From Prevotella sp. UBA2456 (lineage in GTDB: Bacteria; Bacteroidota; Bacteroidia; Bacteroidales; Bacteroidaceae), in NCBI GenBank assembly GCA_002342415.1, contig DDPY01000013.1, positions 1-16,784 on the forward strand: a stretch of DNA of 16,784 nt. Direction: 5' to 3'. A program made the position numbers and the translations under genes. The notes below the pieces were generated by a model that saw only the letters and a program-made list of their open reading frames with translations, was not told the origin of the DNA and searched no databases. Of this stretch, positions 7,306-15,202 are shown piece by piece (position 1 is the stretch's first letter; each line of letters opens with the position of its first letter).

Positions 7306-8403
7306 TTATATTTTCAGGTGGTTGTCTATCTGTTGTCGTATGCTGCGAGAGGTGCGGTCCTGAGTGGGTGCGATGGGCATGAAACCCTCGGTGAGTCCCG
7401 TCAGTTCATCGGCTACTTGCAGGATTCGTGAGGCAGACTTCCATAGGCGGCGCTCCTCCAGCTCCTCGCCCAGCATCTCTTCCTCGCAGGCGTGTTGCCG
7501 CAGCTCCAGGTTCAGCTCTATCAGATGCTTGATGCTCAGTGCTTTGTCGGTTTCCCACTTGCGTAGCTGTTTGAAGGTGGCAAGGAGACGCTCGTTCTCT
7601 GACGGGAACTGGTTGCCGATGGCCTCCTGAATGCTTTGGGCCTGGACGAATCGCTCGGGCAGGAAGTAGTCGATGTGCTCCGTCTCGATGTCGGGTGCTT
7701 GCAGCCCGAGGATGCGTATGCCTCGCTGCACGGTGCTCATGATGTCTTCCTGCCGGGCATAGCAGAGCAGGTGGCGCCAGTCGTCGTTGTCGAGGGGGGA
7801 TAGGGTGGCGTCGGCAGGCAGCCACCGCTTGTCGCCCGTCGTGGCGGCAATCAGGATGTTGCGCAGCGTCTCTCGCTTCTCGGCGCTCATCAGTTCGAGC
7901 GTATTGGAGTCCAAGATTTTCCGGTATAGCAGGAAGGTCTGCCGGGCCATCTCCTTGGGTGTGATGCTGCTGGTGACTACTGCATTGCGGATGACCACCG
8001 TGCGAGGGTTCCACTCCAGCTGGTTCATACATTCCTGTTCCATGCGCCCCTGTATGACGACGGCATAGGCCTTTCGCAGGATGTCGCGCTGGTAGAGCAG
8101 GGTCTTGGGGAGTTTCTCCCGCCAGTAGTTCTCCTCCTTGACCCACGGTTCGAGCTGTCCGTGCGGGGTGACGACCAGTCGCGCACCTTGGCGCAGGGCC
8201 AGCGATACGATTGTCCTGGAGGAGTTGCGCCAGCAGCCGTGCAGGTGCAGGATGTTGTATTGTCCCCCTTGCAACAGGGTCTTAGCCTGTTCGGGCTCGG
8301 TAGCCTGATGGCTTTCGGCTTCCGGGGCCATCCCTTCGGTCAGCATCTTCACATGTTGGCTGACCATCGGGTCGTTGGGGTTGTAGTAGTGCAGTATTCG
8401 CAT
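7306..8403 (-). CDS. GT4-like protein with only the N-terminal half of a GT-B fold
   Basis: A 365-residue soluble protein. Residues 1-142 look like the N-terminal Rossmann domain of family 4 glycosyltransferases: MRILHYY start, HLHGCW at 53-58, RLVVTPHGQLEPWV at 75-88, and a linker-like VVIRNAV at 136-142 where such proteins usually read IPNGV. The second Rossmann domain should then follow, with its nucleotide-sugar binding EX7E region. Instead residues 150-365 are charged and appear helical, without a recognisable GT motif. It sits between the GT2-like gene (27 bp) and fbp (10 bp). It may be a non-catalytic partner of the GT2-like protein or an acceptor-binding remnant; function is unknown. 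Confidence 0.7.
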   Translation of the reverse strand: MRILHYYNPNDPMVSQHVKMLTEGMAPEAESHQATEPEQAKTLLQGGQYNILHLHGCWRNSSRTIVSLALRQGARLVVTPHGQLEPWVKEENYWREKLPKTLLYQRDILRKAYAVVIQGRMEQECMNQLEWNPRTVVIRNAVVTSSITPKEMARQTFLLYRKILDSNTLELMSAEKRETLRNILIAATTGDKRWLPADATLSPLDNDDWRHLLCYARQEDIMSTVQRGIRILGLQAPDIETEHIDYFLPERFVQAQSIQEAIGNQFPSENERLLATFKQLRKWETDKALSIKHLIELNLELRQHACEEEMLGEELEERRLWKSASRILQVADELTGLTEGFMPIAPTQDRTSRSIRQQIDNHLKI

Positions 8404-8430
8404 GGTGTTCAGTATTAAGAGTGTGGTAGG

Positions 8431-9045
8431 TTACAGCCATACCCGGAGCCGCAGTTCCATCAGCTGTCCGCCGCTGACAGGCTGGTCGAAGTACTTCACG
8501 GCATCGAAGGCCCGTTCGCGGCGTACGGCAAAGGCATCGTAGAGGCCGCGCATCTTCTTGAAGCGGGAGCCTCTGTGACCGCGCCCCGACTTGCGCTCCG
8601 CTTTGAGCAGGAGGGCGCTGAAGTCGTCTATGTCGGTAGCTACCACATGGGTGACGGTCTCGCGCTGGTGGTTGGTGTATACCACAGATGCCTCGCCATC
8701 GGCCAGTCCCGTGAGCCACTCTACTGATACAGGTGGCCGCTGGATGTCGGCAAAGACCAGATAGTCGCCCTTGGCTGCCTTGATGCCGATGCTCATGGCC
8801 AGCCGCAGACGGCTGGGGTTGATGATGACCGACTGCGGCAGGAAGGTGGTGTAGAGGTTGTCATAATCCCTCTTCATGCGTTGCAGCACATCGGGGGTGT
8901 CGTCTGCCGACATGTCATCGACCACGATGACCTGTGCCCCTGCCTCCTGTGCCGTAGTGAGGAACTGTGGCAGGTTGGTCGTCAGTATGTCAGCTTGGTT
9001 ATGTACGACGAGGATGATAGATATTGTTGTGTCTTCTTTTGTCAT
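8431..9045 (-). CDS. Small GT2-like protein without a clear DxD motif
   Basis: A 204-residue soluble protein with the start of a GT-A fold: ISIILVVHNQADIL at 8-21, where the nucleotide-binding strand lies, and VIVVDDMSADDT at 39-50, the usual first aspartate pair of family 2. After the GDYLVF strand (93-98), where most members have a DxD metal site, it reads ADIQRPP, with a single aspartate. The chain ends soon after GLYDAFAVRRERAF, so it is shorter than most GT2 enzymes and has no membrane helix. It starts 3 bp after... the gene order is lysA, then this gene after a 3-bp gap, then the GT4-like gene after 27 bp. A glycosyl-transfer role is possible; loss of activity is also possible. Confidence 0.7.
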   Translation of the reverse strand: MTKEDTTISIILVVHNQADILTTNLPQFLTTAQEAGAQVIVVDDMSADDTPDVLQRMKRDYDNLYTTFLPQSVIINPSRLRLAMSIGIKAAKGDYLVFADIQRPPVSVEWLTGLADGEASVVYTNHQRETVTHVVATDIDDFSALLLKAERKSGRGHRGSRFKKMRGLYDAFAVRRERAFDAVKYFDQPVSGGQLMELRLRVWL

Positions 9046-9048
9046 ATT

Positions 9049-10206
9049 TTATATTTCGTCGCTCATATAGCCTTTCGGCAGTTGGCGGCAGTTATATTGC
9101 GAAGCCATGATCTCGCCATAGGCACCTGCAGAGCGTATGGCCAGCAGGTCGCCGCGGTGACAGCGGTTGAGGTCGGTCTGTTTGGCAAAGACATCGGTAG
9201 ACTCGCAGATGGGGCCTACTACGTCGTATGCCTCCTTGGGCTCCTCGCTGGAGATATTCTCTATCTTGTGATAGGCCTGGTAGAGGGCAGGGCGGATGAG
9301 GTCGGTAAATCCGGCATCGACAATACAGAAACGCTTGACGGCCCCCTCCTTAATATATAAGGTACGCGTGATGAGTGTTCCGCACTGGCCTACTACGGAC
9401 CGTCCCAGTTCGAAGTGGAGCGTCTGTCCGGGGCGCAGCTTCAGCGTCTTGGCATAGGTGTCGAAGTAGGCGCGGAAGTCGGGCACGGGCACGCGGTTGG
9501 GGTGCTGGTAGTCGATGCCCAGTCCGCCGCCGACATTGATGTGCTCGACGGTCATCTGGTGCCGTTCCAGTTCGAGCTGCAGCTCGTTGATGCGGTTGCA
9601 GAGAGCCTGGAAGTCGCTCATGTCGAGTATCTGGCTGCCGATGTGGAAGTGCAGTCCCACCACCTTGACGTGGTCCATTCGGCGGGCGGTGTCCATCACC
9701 TTCAGCATGTCGCGCATGTCGATGCCGAACTTGTTCTCTGCCAGTCCGGTGGTGATGTTGGCGTGGGTGTGAGCCCCCACGTTGGGGTTCAGGCGGAAGG
9801 CCACGCGGGCGGTCTTGCCCTTCTGTGCTGCCAGCTGGTTGATGACTTCCAGCTCGGGGATGCTCTCTACGTTGAAGCAGAAGATGTCGTTGTCCAGCCC
9901 GAGGTTGATTTCCCAGTCGGCCTTGCCCACACCGGCATAGACAATCTTCGAGCTGGGGAATCCGGCCTTGATGCTGGCTTCTATCTCGCCTCCGCTCACA
10001 CAGTCGGCACCCAGTCCGGCTTCGCGGATGATGCGCAGGATGCGCGGGTTGGCATTGGCCTTGACGGCATAGTGTACGCAGAAGCCCTCGTGCTTGCGGG
10101 CCTCGTCGTTGATGACACGGAGCGTGTTACGAAGCAACTCTGCATCGTAGTAGTAGAACGGTGTCTGGATGCGTTCCAGTTTGTCTATCGGAAATATTCC
10201 CTTCAT
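9049..10206 (-). CDS. lysA: Diaminopimelate decarboxylase
   Basis: A 385-residue PLP enzyme that decarboxylates meso-diaminopimelate to L-lysine, the last step of the pathway. K49 in HYAVKANANP is the PLP lysine. HFHIGS (186-191) and NVGGGLG (224-230) form the phosphate-binding barrel region. C334 in CESTDVF and the GAYG turn at 361-364 belong to the C-terminal beta domain. The usual EPGR motif reads ELGR (266-269). The ATG at 10206 gives the family N-terminus MKGIFPIDKL; the in-frame extension to 10449 lies inside lysC and is compositionally unlike protein. lysC is 44 bp upstream. The decarboxylase of the carboxynorspermidine type is less likely given the lysC partner. Confidence 0.95.
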   Translation of the reverse strand: MKGIFPIDKLERIQTPFYYYDAELLRNTLRVINDEARKHEGFCVHYAVKANANPRILRIIREAGLGADCVSGGEIEASIKAGFPSSKIVYAGVGKADWEINLGLDNDIFCFNVESIPELEVINQLAAQKGKTARVAFRLNPNVGAHTHANITTGLAENKFGIDMRDMLKVMDTARRMDHVKVVGLHFHIGSQILDMSDFQALCNRINELQLELERHQMTVEHINVGGGLGIDYQHPNRVPVPDFRAYFDTYAKTLKLRPGQTLHFELGRSVVGQCGTLITRTLYIKEGAVKRFCIVDAGFTDLIRPALYQAYHKIENISSEEPKEAYDVVGPICESTDVFAKQTDLNRCHRGDLLAIRSAGAYGEIMASQYNCRQLPKGYMSDEI

Positions 10207-10250
10207 GTTTTGTGCTGTGTTCCTGTGATTATTCGCCTGTCTATCCGTGC

Positions 10251-11573
10251 TTATGCCTGACTGAACAGCGTATCGCTGAGCGACTGCAGGGCTCGCTTCT
10301 TGTCCTCTTCGCGGACCAGGAAGGAGATGTTGTAGTTGCTGCCGCCATAGGAAATCATGCGTACGGGAATATTCTTCATGGCGTCCATGACCAGCGTCTC
10401 GAATCCGATGTTCGACCAGTCGAGGTCGCCCACGACGCAGATGATGCACATGCCGGTGTCGACGGTGACGGTGCCATACTTCTTCAGCTCGTCAACAATC
10501 TCGCCCAGGTGTGCCGAGTTGTCGATAGACATCGATACGCCCACCTCGGAGGTGCATACCATGTCGATAGGAGTCTGGTAGCTCTCGAAGATTTCGAACA
10601 CCTTGCGCAGGAAACCTGTTGCCAGCAGCATGCGCGACGACTTGATCTTGATGGCAATGATGTTGTCCTTGGCAGCCACAGCCTTGATCTTGCCATACTC
10701 CGTCTGGTTGGAGATGGTGGTACCCTCAGCCTCGGGGTCCATCGTGTTGAGCAGCCGCACGGGGATGCCGGCATACTTGGCAGGCTGTACGCAGGTGGGG
10801 TGCAGAATCTTGGCACCGAAATAGGCCAGCTCGGCAGCCTCCTCGAAGTGGAGGTTGTGTACGGGCTGCGTCTTGTCCACCACGCGCGGGTCGTTGTTGT
10901 GCATGCCGTCGATGTCGGTCCATATCTGAATCTCCTCGGCGTTCAGTGCTGCTCCGATGAGCGAGGCGGTATAGTCGCTGCCGCCGCGCTGCAGGTTGTC
11001 CACCTCGCCGTAGGCATTGCGGCAGATGAAGCCCTGGGTGATATACACCTGCTGGCCCTCGTTCTTTTCCATGATGGCCTGCAGCTTCTCCTTGATATAG
11101 GTGGGGTCGGGCTCTGAGTTCTTGTCGGTACGCATGAAGTCGAGGGCATTGAGCAGCACGGCCTTGATGCCTTGCTCCTGCATGTAGTTGACCACCATGT
11201 TGGTGGATATCAGCTCGCCCTGGGCCACGATGCTCTTCTCTTCGAACGAGGTGAAGAGCTCCTTGGTGAAGGAGCGCAGGTAGTCCATCTCTGAGGTCAG
11301 CAGCTCTGTGGTCTTCTCCTTCATCTCCTGGGTAGTATAGAGCTCGCTGATGTGCTGGTGATACTTACGCTCCAGCTGGTTGATGACCTCGTTGGCTCCC
11401 TCCGGGTTCTTCTTGTAGAGGTAGTTGGCTATCTCGACCAGCGAGTTGGTAGTGCCGGCCATAGCCGAGAGCACTACGAAGACGGGCTCGCCCGACTTGG
11501 TTACTAACTTGGTTACTTCTTTCATGCGGGCCGGTGAACCTACCGACGTACCGCCAAACTTCATTACTTTCAT
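10251..11573 (-). CDS. lysC: Aspartokinase
   Basis: A 440-residue enzyme that phosphorylates L-aspartate, the entry step to lysine, diaminopimelate, threonine and methionine. The kinase domain shows KFGGTSVG at 5-12, the GE pair at 119-120, RGGSDYTA at 196-203, TDIDGM at 219-224 and DPR at 228-230. Residues from about 300 to the end form two ACT domains, the usual site of feedback inhibition, most often by lysine. It is a stand-alone aspartokinase, not fused to homoserine dehydrogenase. It precedes lysA in the same run and follows ftsE by 42 bp. I saw no lysine riboswitch or attenuator in that gap, which is too short to hold one. Confidence 0.96.
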   Translation of the reverse strand: MKVMKFGGTSVGSPARMKEVTKLVTKSGEPVFVVLSAMAGTTNSLVEIANYLYKKNPEGANEVINQLERKYHQHISELYTTQEMKEKTTELLTSEMDYLRSFTKELFTSFEEKSIVAQGELISTNMVVNYMQEQGIKAVLLNALDFMRTDKNSEPDPTYIKEKLQAIMEKNEGQQVYITQGFICRNAYGEVDNLQRGGSDYTASLIGAALNAEEIQIWTDIDGMHNNDPRVVDKTQPVHNLHFEEAAELAYFGAKILHPTCVQPAKYAGIPVRLLNTMDPEAEGTTISNQTEYGKIKAVAAKDNIIAIKIKSSRMLLATGFLRKVFEIFESYQTPIDMVCTSEVGVSMSIDNSAHLGEIVDELKKYGTVTVDTGMCIICVVGDLDWSNIGFETLVMDAMKNIPVRMISYGGSNYNISFLVREEDKKRALQSLSDTLFSQA

Positions 11574-11615
11574 AACTTTATCTATTTTTATCCGTTTTTT
11601 TTACTATACTTCTTG

Positions 11616-12368
11616 TTACAGGTCTACACGGTCGGAGTAGTCGAGCACCTTCTTGGCCGACGGCACATCCTCCTCGTAGAGCGACATGGTGTTGTAGCCT
11701 GCCGTGATGTCTTCCAGCTTCTGGTTGATGCAGCGGTAGACAATGCCGGGATATTCGTTCAGCAGCGAGATGTTGTGGGTGGTCATCACTACGGCTGTGC
11801 CCGAGTTGGTGATCTGCCGGAGCAGGTCGACAATCTGATGGGCGGTTTCCGTATCGAGGTTTCCCGTAGGCTCGTCGGCAATGATGATCTTGGGCTTGTT
11901 GAGGATGGCACGGGCAATGGCTATGCGCTGCTGCTCGCCTCCTGACAGCTCGTGGGGGTAGCGGTCGGCCATGTCCTGCATGCCTACGTCGCTGAGCACA
12001 TCCTGGATGCGCTCTTCTATCTCGCCCTTGTCCTTCCATCCGGTGGCTTTGAGCACGAATTGCAGGTTGGCCCTTACAGTACGGTCGCCCAGCAGCTGGA
12101 AGTCCTGGAAAATGATGCCCATCTGGCGGCGCAGGGCGGGGATGTATTTCTGCTTCAGCTCGCGCAGGTCATGGTTGAGCACCGTCGCTTGGTCGGCCTC
12201 GTGGACGTCGAGTTCGAAATAGAGTGTCTTGAGCAGGGTGCTCTTTCCCGCACCTACGCGCCCGATAATATAGATGAACTCACCCTCGTCCACGTGGAAG
12301 TCGACATCCTTGAGTACGAGGATGCCGTCCTTCTGATAGATATTCGCTTTCTTATAGTCTACTAACAT
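11616..12368 (-). CDS. ftsE: Cell-division ABC transporter ATPase FtsE
   Basis: A 250-residue ABC ATPase. Walker A is GRVGAGKST (36-44), the Q loop has FQDFQLL with Q88, the signature is LSGGEQQR (141-148), Walker B is IIIADEPTG (161-169) and the switch histidine is H198 in MTTHN. FtsE works with the membrane protein FtsX at the division site, where the pair controls peptidoglycan hydrolases. Bacteroidetes often keep ftsE apart from ftsX, and no ftsX is seen here. The conserved FQDFQLLGDRTV stretch favours FtsE over LolD-type exporters, though the two families are close. A short 38-bp spacer with 7-bp periodicity precedes it. Confidence 0.88.
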   Translation of the reverse strand: MLVDYKKANIYQKDGILVLKDVDFHVDEGEFIYIIGRVGAGKSTLLKTLYFELDVHEADQATVLNHDLRELKQKYIPALRRQMGIIFQDFQLLGDRTVRANLQFVLKATGWKDKGEIEERIQDVLSDVGMQDMADRYPHELSGGEQQRIAIARAILNKPKIIIADEPTGNLDTETAHQIVDLLRQITNSGTAVVMTTHNISLLNEYPGIVYRCINQKLEDITAGYNTMSLYEEDVPSAKKVLDYSDRVDL

Positions 12369-12375
12369 CGATGCA

Positions 12376-12394
12376 ATTTACTATTTACTATTTT
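12376..12394. repeat. 7-bp repeat in the ftsE-hisIE spacer
   Basis: ATTTACT occurs at 12376-12382 and 12383-12389, followed by a partial copy to about 12394. The bases after it (TTTCGAT, TTCCGAT) continue a loose 7-base periodicity towards hisIE. The unit differs from the arrays at 15147 and 16169 but the period is the same. Confidence 0.55.
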
Positions 12395-12406
12395 CGATTT
12401 CCGATT

Positions 12407-13054
12407 CTATTTCATTGTTCCTGCGGCTTTGGCCTCGCGCCGCTTCTTGTCCCAGTTGGGGTCGTGGCGCTTCTGCAGTTCGGCAGCGACATCCTCGATG
12501 CGCAGCCCTTTCTCGGTGAGCAGCACCAGCAGGTGGTAGAGCAGGTCGCCGGCTTCGTATATCAGGTGGTCGCGGTCGCCGTTGGTGGCCTCGATGACCG
12601 TCTCCAGCGCTTCTTCGCCTACCTTCTGGGCTATCTTGTTGATGCCTTTGTTGAAGAGGCTGGTGGTGTAGGAGCCCTCAGGCATCTCCTGCTTGCGCTT
12701 GTCGATAAAGCTCTGCAGCTCGGACAGGAAGCGGATGGGTTCTTGCTCGTTGGTCTCGCCCCAGCAGGTGTCGGTGCCCGTATGGCAGGTGGGACCCACG
12801 GGGATGGCTCTTACCAGAAGGGTGTCCTGATCGCAGTCTATCTTGATGTCCACCAGGTTCAGGTAGTTGCCCGAGGTCTCGCCCTTGGTCCACAGCGTGT
12901 TGCGGCTGCGGCTCCAGAAGGTCACGTGCCGGGTGTCGAGGGTCTTCTGGTAAGCCTCCTCGTTCATGAATCCCAGCATCAGCACCTGACGGGTCTCTGC
13001 GTCTTGTATGATGGCAGGCACAAGGCCGCCCATCTTCTCAAAATCTATCTTCAT
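12407..13054 (-). CDS. hisIE: Bifunctional phosphoribosyl-AMP cyclohydrolase / phosphoribosyl-ATP pyrophosphatase
   Basis: A 215-residue fusion that performs steps 2 and 3 of histidine synthesis. The N-terminal HisI part (about 1-105) has metal sites in DCDQD (D73, D75, D77) and the zinc cysteines C74, C90 and C97 (PTCHTGTDTCW). The C-terminal HisE part (about 106-215) carries KVGEEALETVIEA at 144-156 and the helical YEAGDLLYHLLVLL stretch typical of the all-alpha NTP pyrophosphatase fold. The ATG at 13054 overlaps the hisF stop as ATGA, so translation is probably coupled; the longer frame to 13435 lies inside hisF and is rejected. Confidence 0.96.
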   Translation of the reverse strand: MKIDFEKMGGLVPAIIQDAETRQVLMLGFMNEEAYQKTLDTRHVTFWSRSRNTLWTKGETSGNYLNLVDIKIDCDQDTLLVRAIPVGPTCHTGTDTCWGETNEQEPIRFLSELQSFIDKRKQEMPEGSYTTSLFNKGINKIAQKVGEEALETVIEATNGDRDHLIYEAGDLLYHLLVLLTEKGLRIEDVAAELQKRHDPNWDKKRREAKAAGTMK

Positions 13055-13809
13055 ATTCTTATGTTTATTCCTTCGCTTTTCAGATAATGCTTCAGTTCGG
13101 GGATGGGAATCTCGCCAAAGTGGAATACCGATGCTGCCAGCGCTGCGTCGGCGTGTCCCTCGGTGAAGACGTCGCGGAAGTGCTCCTTGCAGCCCGCACC
13201 GCCGCTGGCAATGATGGGGATGGAGAGCTCGTCGCTGAGTCTGCACAGCGCCTCGTTGGCATAGCCGTTCTTGGTGCCGTCGTGGTTCATCGAGGTGAAC
13301 AGTATCTCGCCGGCTCCGCGCTCCTGCGCCTCGCGGGCCCACTCGAAGAGTCCGCGCTCGGTGCGCTCGCGTCCTCCCTTCAGGTAGCAGTGCCAGCCGT
13401 CCTCGTCCAGCCGGGCGTCGATGGCCACCACGCATACCTGCGAACCGAAGCGGGTGGTGATCTCGTCGATGAGCTCCGGGCGGCGGATGGCCGCGCTGTT
13501 GACACTCACCTTGTCGGCACCGGCATAGAGCAGCCGCTCCACATCCTTCAGTTCGTTGATGCCTCCGCCTACGGTGAAGGGGATGTTGAGCGTGGCAGCC
13601 ACCTGGGTCACCATATCGGTGAAGGTCTTGCGCTCCTCAAACGAGGCAGTGATGTCGAGGAACACCAGTTCGTCGGCTCCCTGCTCGGAGTAGGCCTTGC
13701 CCAGCGCTACGGGGTCGCCCGCCGAGCGGAGGTTGACGAAGTTGGTGCCTTTGACGGTCTCGCCGTTCTTCACGTCAAGACAGGGTATTATGCGTTTTGC
13801 CAGTCCCAT
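13051..13809 (-). CDS. hisF: Imidazole glycerol phosphate synthase, cyclase subunit
   Basis: A 252-residue (beta-alpha)8 barrel that uses ammonia from HisH to turn PRFAR into imidazole glycerol phosphate and AICAR. The catalytic aspartates are D12 (IPCLDVKNG) and D131 (VAIDARLDEDG), matching D11 and D130 of the Thermotoga enzyme. Phosphate-binding loops FTVGGGI (78-84) and IASGGAG are intact. It overlaps hisA by 22 bases and hisIE by 4. AICAR is a purine intermediate, which gives a metabolic tie to purU at the head of the run. Confidence 0.97.
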   Translation of the reverse strand: MGLAKRIIPCLDVKNGETVKGTNFVNLRSAGDPVALGKAYSEQGADELVFLDITASFEERKTFTDMVTQVAATLNIPFTVGGGINELKDVERLLYAGADKVSVNSAAIRRPELIDEITTRFGSQVCVVAIDARLDEDGWHCYLKGGRERTERGLFEWAREAQERGAGEILFTSMNHDGTKNGYANEALCRLSDELSIPIIASGGAGCKEHFRDVFTEGHADAALAASVFHFGEIPIPELKHYLKSEGINIRI

Positions 13810-14510
13810 AGTTCTTTCATATTGATTCGTCCTTCATAAATGGCTTTCCCGAAGACTACGGCGGGGATGCCGGCAGCCTCCAGGGCGCGGATGTCGTCGA
13901 TGCTCGAAACGCCCCCGCTGGCTATCAGGTGCAGGGTGGGGTATTCGCGCATCACGCGCTGGTAGAGCGCGATGGCAGGGCCTGCCAGCGTGCCGTCTTT
14001 CGAGATTTCGGTGCACAGCACGTTCCTGATGCCTGCGTCGATGTATTTCCGCAGGAAGGGCAGCAGGTCTTCCTCCGAGTCCTCCTTCCATCCGTTGATG
14101 CTGATCTTGCCGTTGCGCACGTCGGCACCCAGGATGATGTGGTCGGCGCCGTACTGGCTGAGCCAGCGCAGGCAGCGCTCAGGGTCGGTGACGGCGATGG
14201 AGCCGATGGTCACCATCTGTGCCCCGCAGTCGAAGGCCTTGGCCACGTCCTCGTCGGTCTTGATGCCGCCGCCGAAGTCGACGGTGAGGCTGGTCTCGGC
14301 GTGGATGCGGCGCAGGATGTCTCCGTTGACGATATGCTTCGACTTGGCTCCGTCCAGGTCGACCACATGCAGACGGCGGAAGCCGATGGACTCAAACTGG
14401 CGGGCCATCTCCACCGGACTGCCGTAGACCGTCTTCTGGTCGTAGTCGCCTTTGGTGAGGCGCACACACTGGCCTCCGATGATGTCGATGGCGGGAATCA
14501 ACTCTATCAT
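13788..14510 (-). CDS. hisA: ProFAR isomerase (HisA)
   Basis: A 240-residue barrel related to HisF that isomerises the aminoaldose ProFAR to the aminoketose PRFAR. Catalytic aspartates are D9 (IPAIDI) and D130 (LGADVRNG); VDFGGGI (77-83) and IASGGVSS (196-203) bind the two phosphates, and SKDGT follows at 170-174. Full length for the family. Its ATG overlaps the hisH stop (ATGA) and its 3' end overlaps hisF by 22 bases. PriA-type dual function is not suggested, as the setting is a plain his cluster. Confidence 0.96.
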   Translation of the reverse strand: MIELIPAIDIIGGQCVRLTKGDYDQKTVYGSPVEMARQFESIGFRRLHVVDLDGAKSKHIVNGDILRRIHAETSLTVDFGGGIKTDEDVAKAFDCGAQMVTIGSIAVTDPERCLRWLSQYGADHIILGADVRNGKISINGWKEDSEEDLLPFLRKYIDAGIRNVLCTEISKDGTLAGPAIALYQRVMREYPTLHLIASGGVSSIDDIRALEAAGIPAVVFGKAIYEGRINMKELWDWQNA

Positions 14511-15115
14511 AGCTCCAAAAAGTTTTTAATGATGGTTTCGCCCACGCGGCCGCTCTTCTCGGGGTGGAACTGGCAGGCATAGAAATTGTCTCTCCACATG
14601 GCGGCAGAGTAGGGCTGGATATAGTCGGCCACCGCTGCCGTCTCTGCGCAGAGCGGCACATAGTAGGAGTGGACGAAGTAGACATAGGGCTGCTGGCCGA
14701 GTCCCTGAAACAGCGGGCACTCCTTGCGGACGCCTTCGCCGCCCACGTGCAGCTCGTTCCATCCCATGCAGGGCACTTTCTCTTCGTGGCGGGTAGGGCA
14801 GAAGCGCCTGACGTCGGCATCGAAGACACCGATGCAGTCCACATCGCCCTCCTCGGAGTGGCGGCACAGCAGCTGCTGTCCGATGCAGATGCCCAAGACG
14901 GGCTGGCGCAGCTGGCGAATCACCTCGTCCAGCCGGCGCTGGCGCAGGTATTCCATTGCCCCGCGTGCCTCGCCCTGACCGGGGAACACCACGCGGTCGG
15001 CCTGGCTGAGCTGCTCGGCATCGTCGGTCAGCAGCGGCTCCACGCCCAGTCGCTTCAGGGCGTTCACCACCGAGTAGATGTTTCCGGCATTATATTTTAC
15101 GATTGCTACTTGCAT
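14507..15115 (-). CDS. hisH: Imidazole glycerol phosphate synthase, glutaminase subunit
   Basis: A 202-residue class I glutamine amidotransferase that supplies ammonia to HisF. The triad is C77 (GICIGQQLL), H184 and E186 (CQFHPEKSG). PGQG (45-48) stands where many species have PGVG. The start at 15115 gives the family N-terminus MQVAIVKYNAGN. The in-frame ATG at 15163 would add 16 residues read through the edge of a tandem repeat and is rejected. The 86-bp gap to purU holds the heptamer array. Confidence 0.95.
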   Translation of the reverse strand: MQVAIVKYNAGNIYSVVNALKRLGVEPLLTDDAEQLSQADRVVFPGQGEARGAMEYLRQRRLDEVIRQLRQPVLGICIGQQLLCRHSEEGDVDCIGVFDADVRRFCPTRHEEKVPCMGWNELHVGGEGVRKECPLFQGLGQQPYVYFVHSYYVPLCAETAAVADYIQPYSAAMWRDNFYACQFHPEKSGRVGETIIKNFLEL

Positions 15116-15133
15116 AACGCTCAATGCTTTGAT

Positions 15134-15202
15134 AGTTGACAGTTGACAATGTTCAATGTTCAATGTTCAATGTTCAATGTTCAATGCTCAATGCTCAATG
15201 TT
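15134..15202. repeat. Heptanucleotide tandem array between hisH and purU
   Basis: Eight consecutive copies of CAATGTT or its variant CAATGCT run from 15147 to 15202 (six CAATGTT, two CAATGCT at 15182-15195). They are preceded by two copies of a second heptamer, AGTTGAC, at 15134-15147. The array fills most of the 86-bp hisH-purU spacer and reaches the purU stop codon. Such perfect short units are expected to change copy number by slippage. Confidence 0.95.

Noticed and set aside
10206..10449. N-terminal extension of lysA into lysC
   Set aside because: The added residues are read out of frame through the lysC 3' end, are rich in R and H, and the family N-terminus begins at 10206.
11574..11615. 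Lysine riboswitch or attenuator ahead of lysC
   Set aside because: The gap is only 42 bases, A/T-rich and without a hairpin; a lysine riboswitch needs well over 150 bases.
13055..13435. N-terminal extension of hisIE into hisF
   Set aside because: It overlaps hisF in another frame and is Arg-rich shadow sequence; the HisI domain begins at 13054.
15134..15202. CRISPR-like array
   Set aside because: The units are 7 bp and directly adjoining, without spacers, and no cas genes are present.
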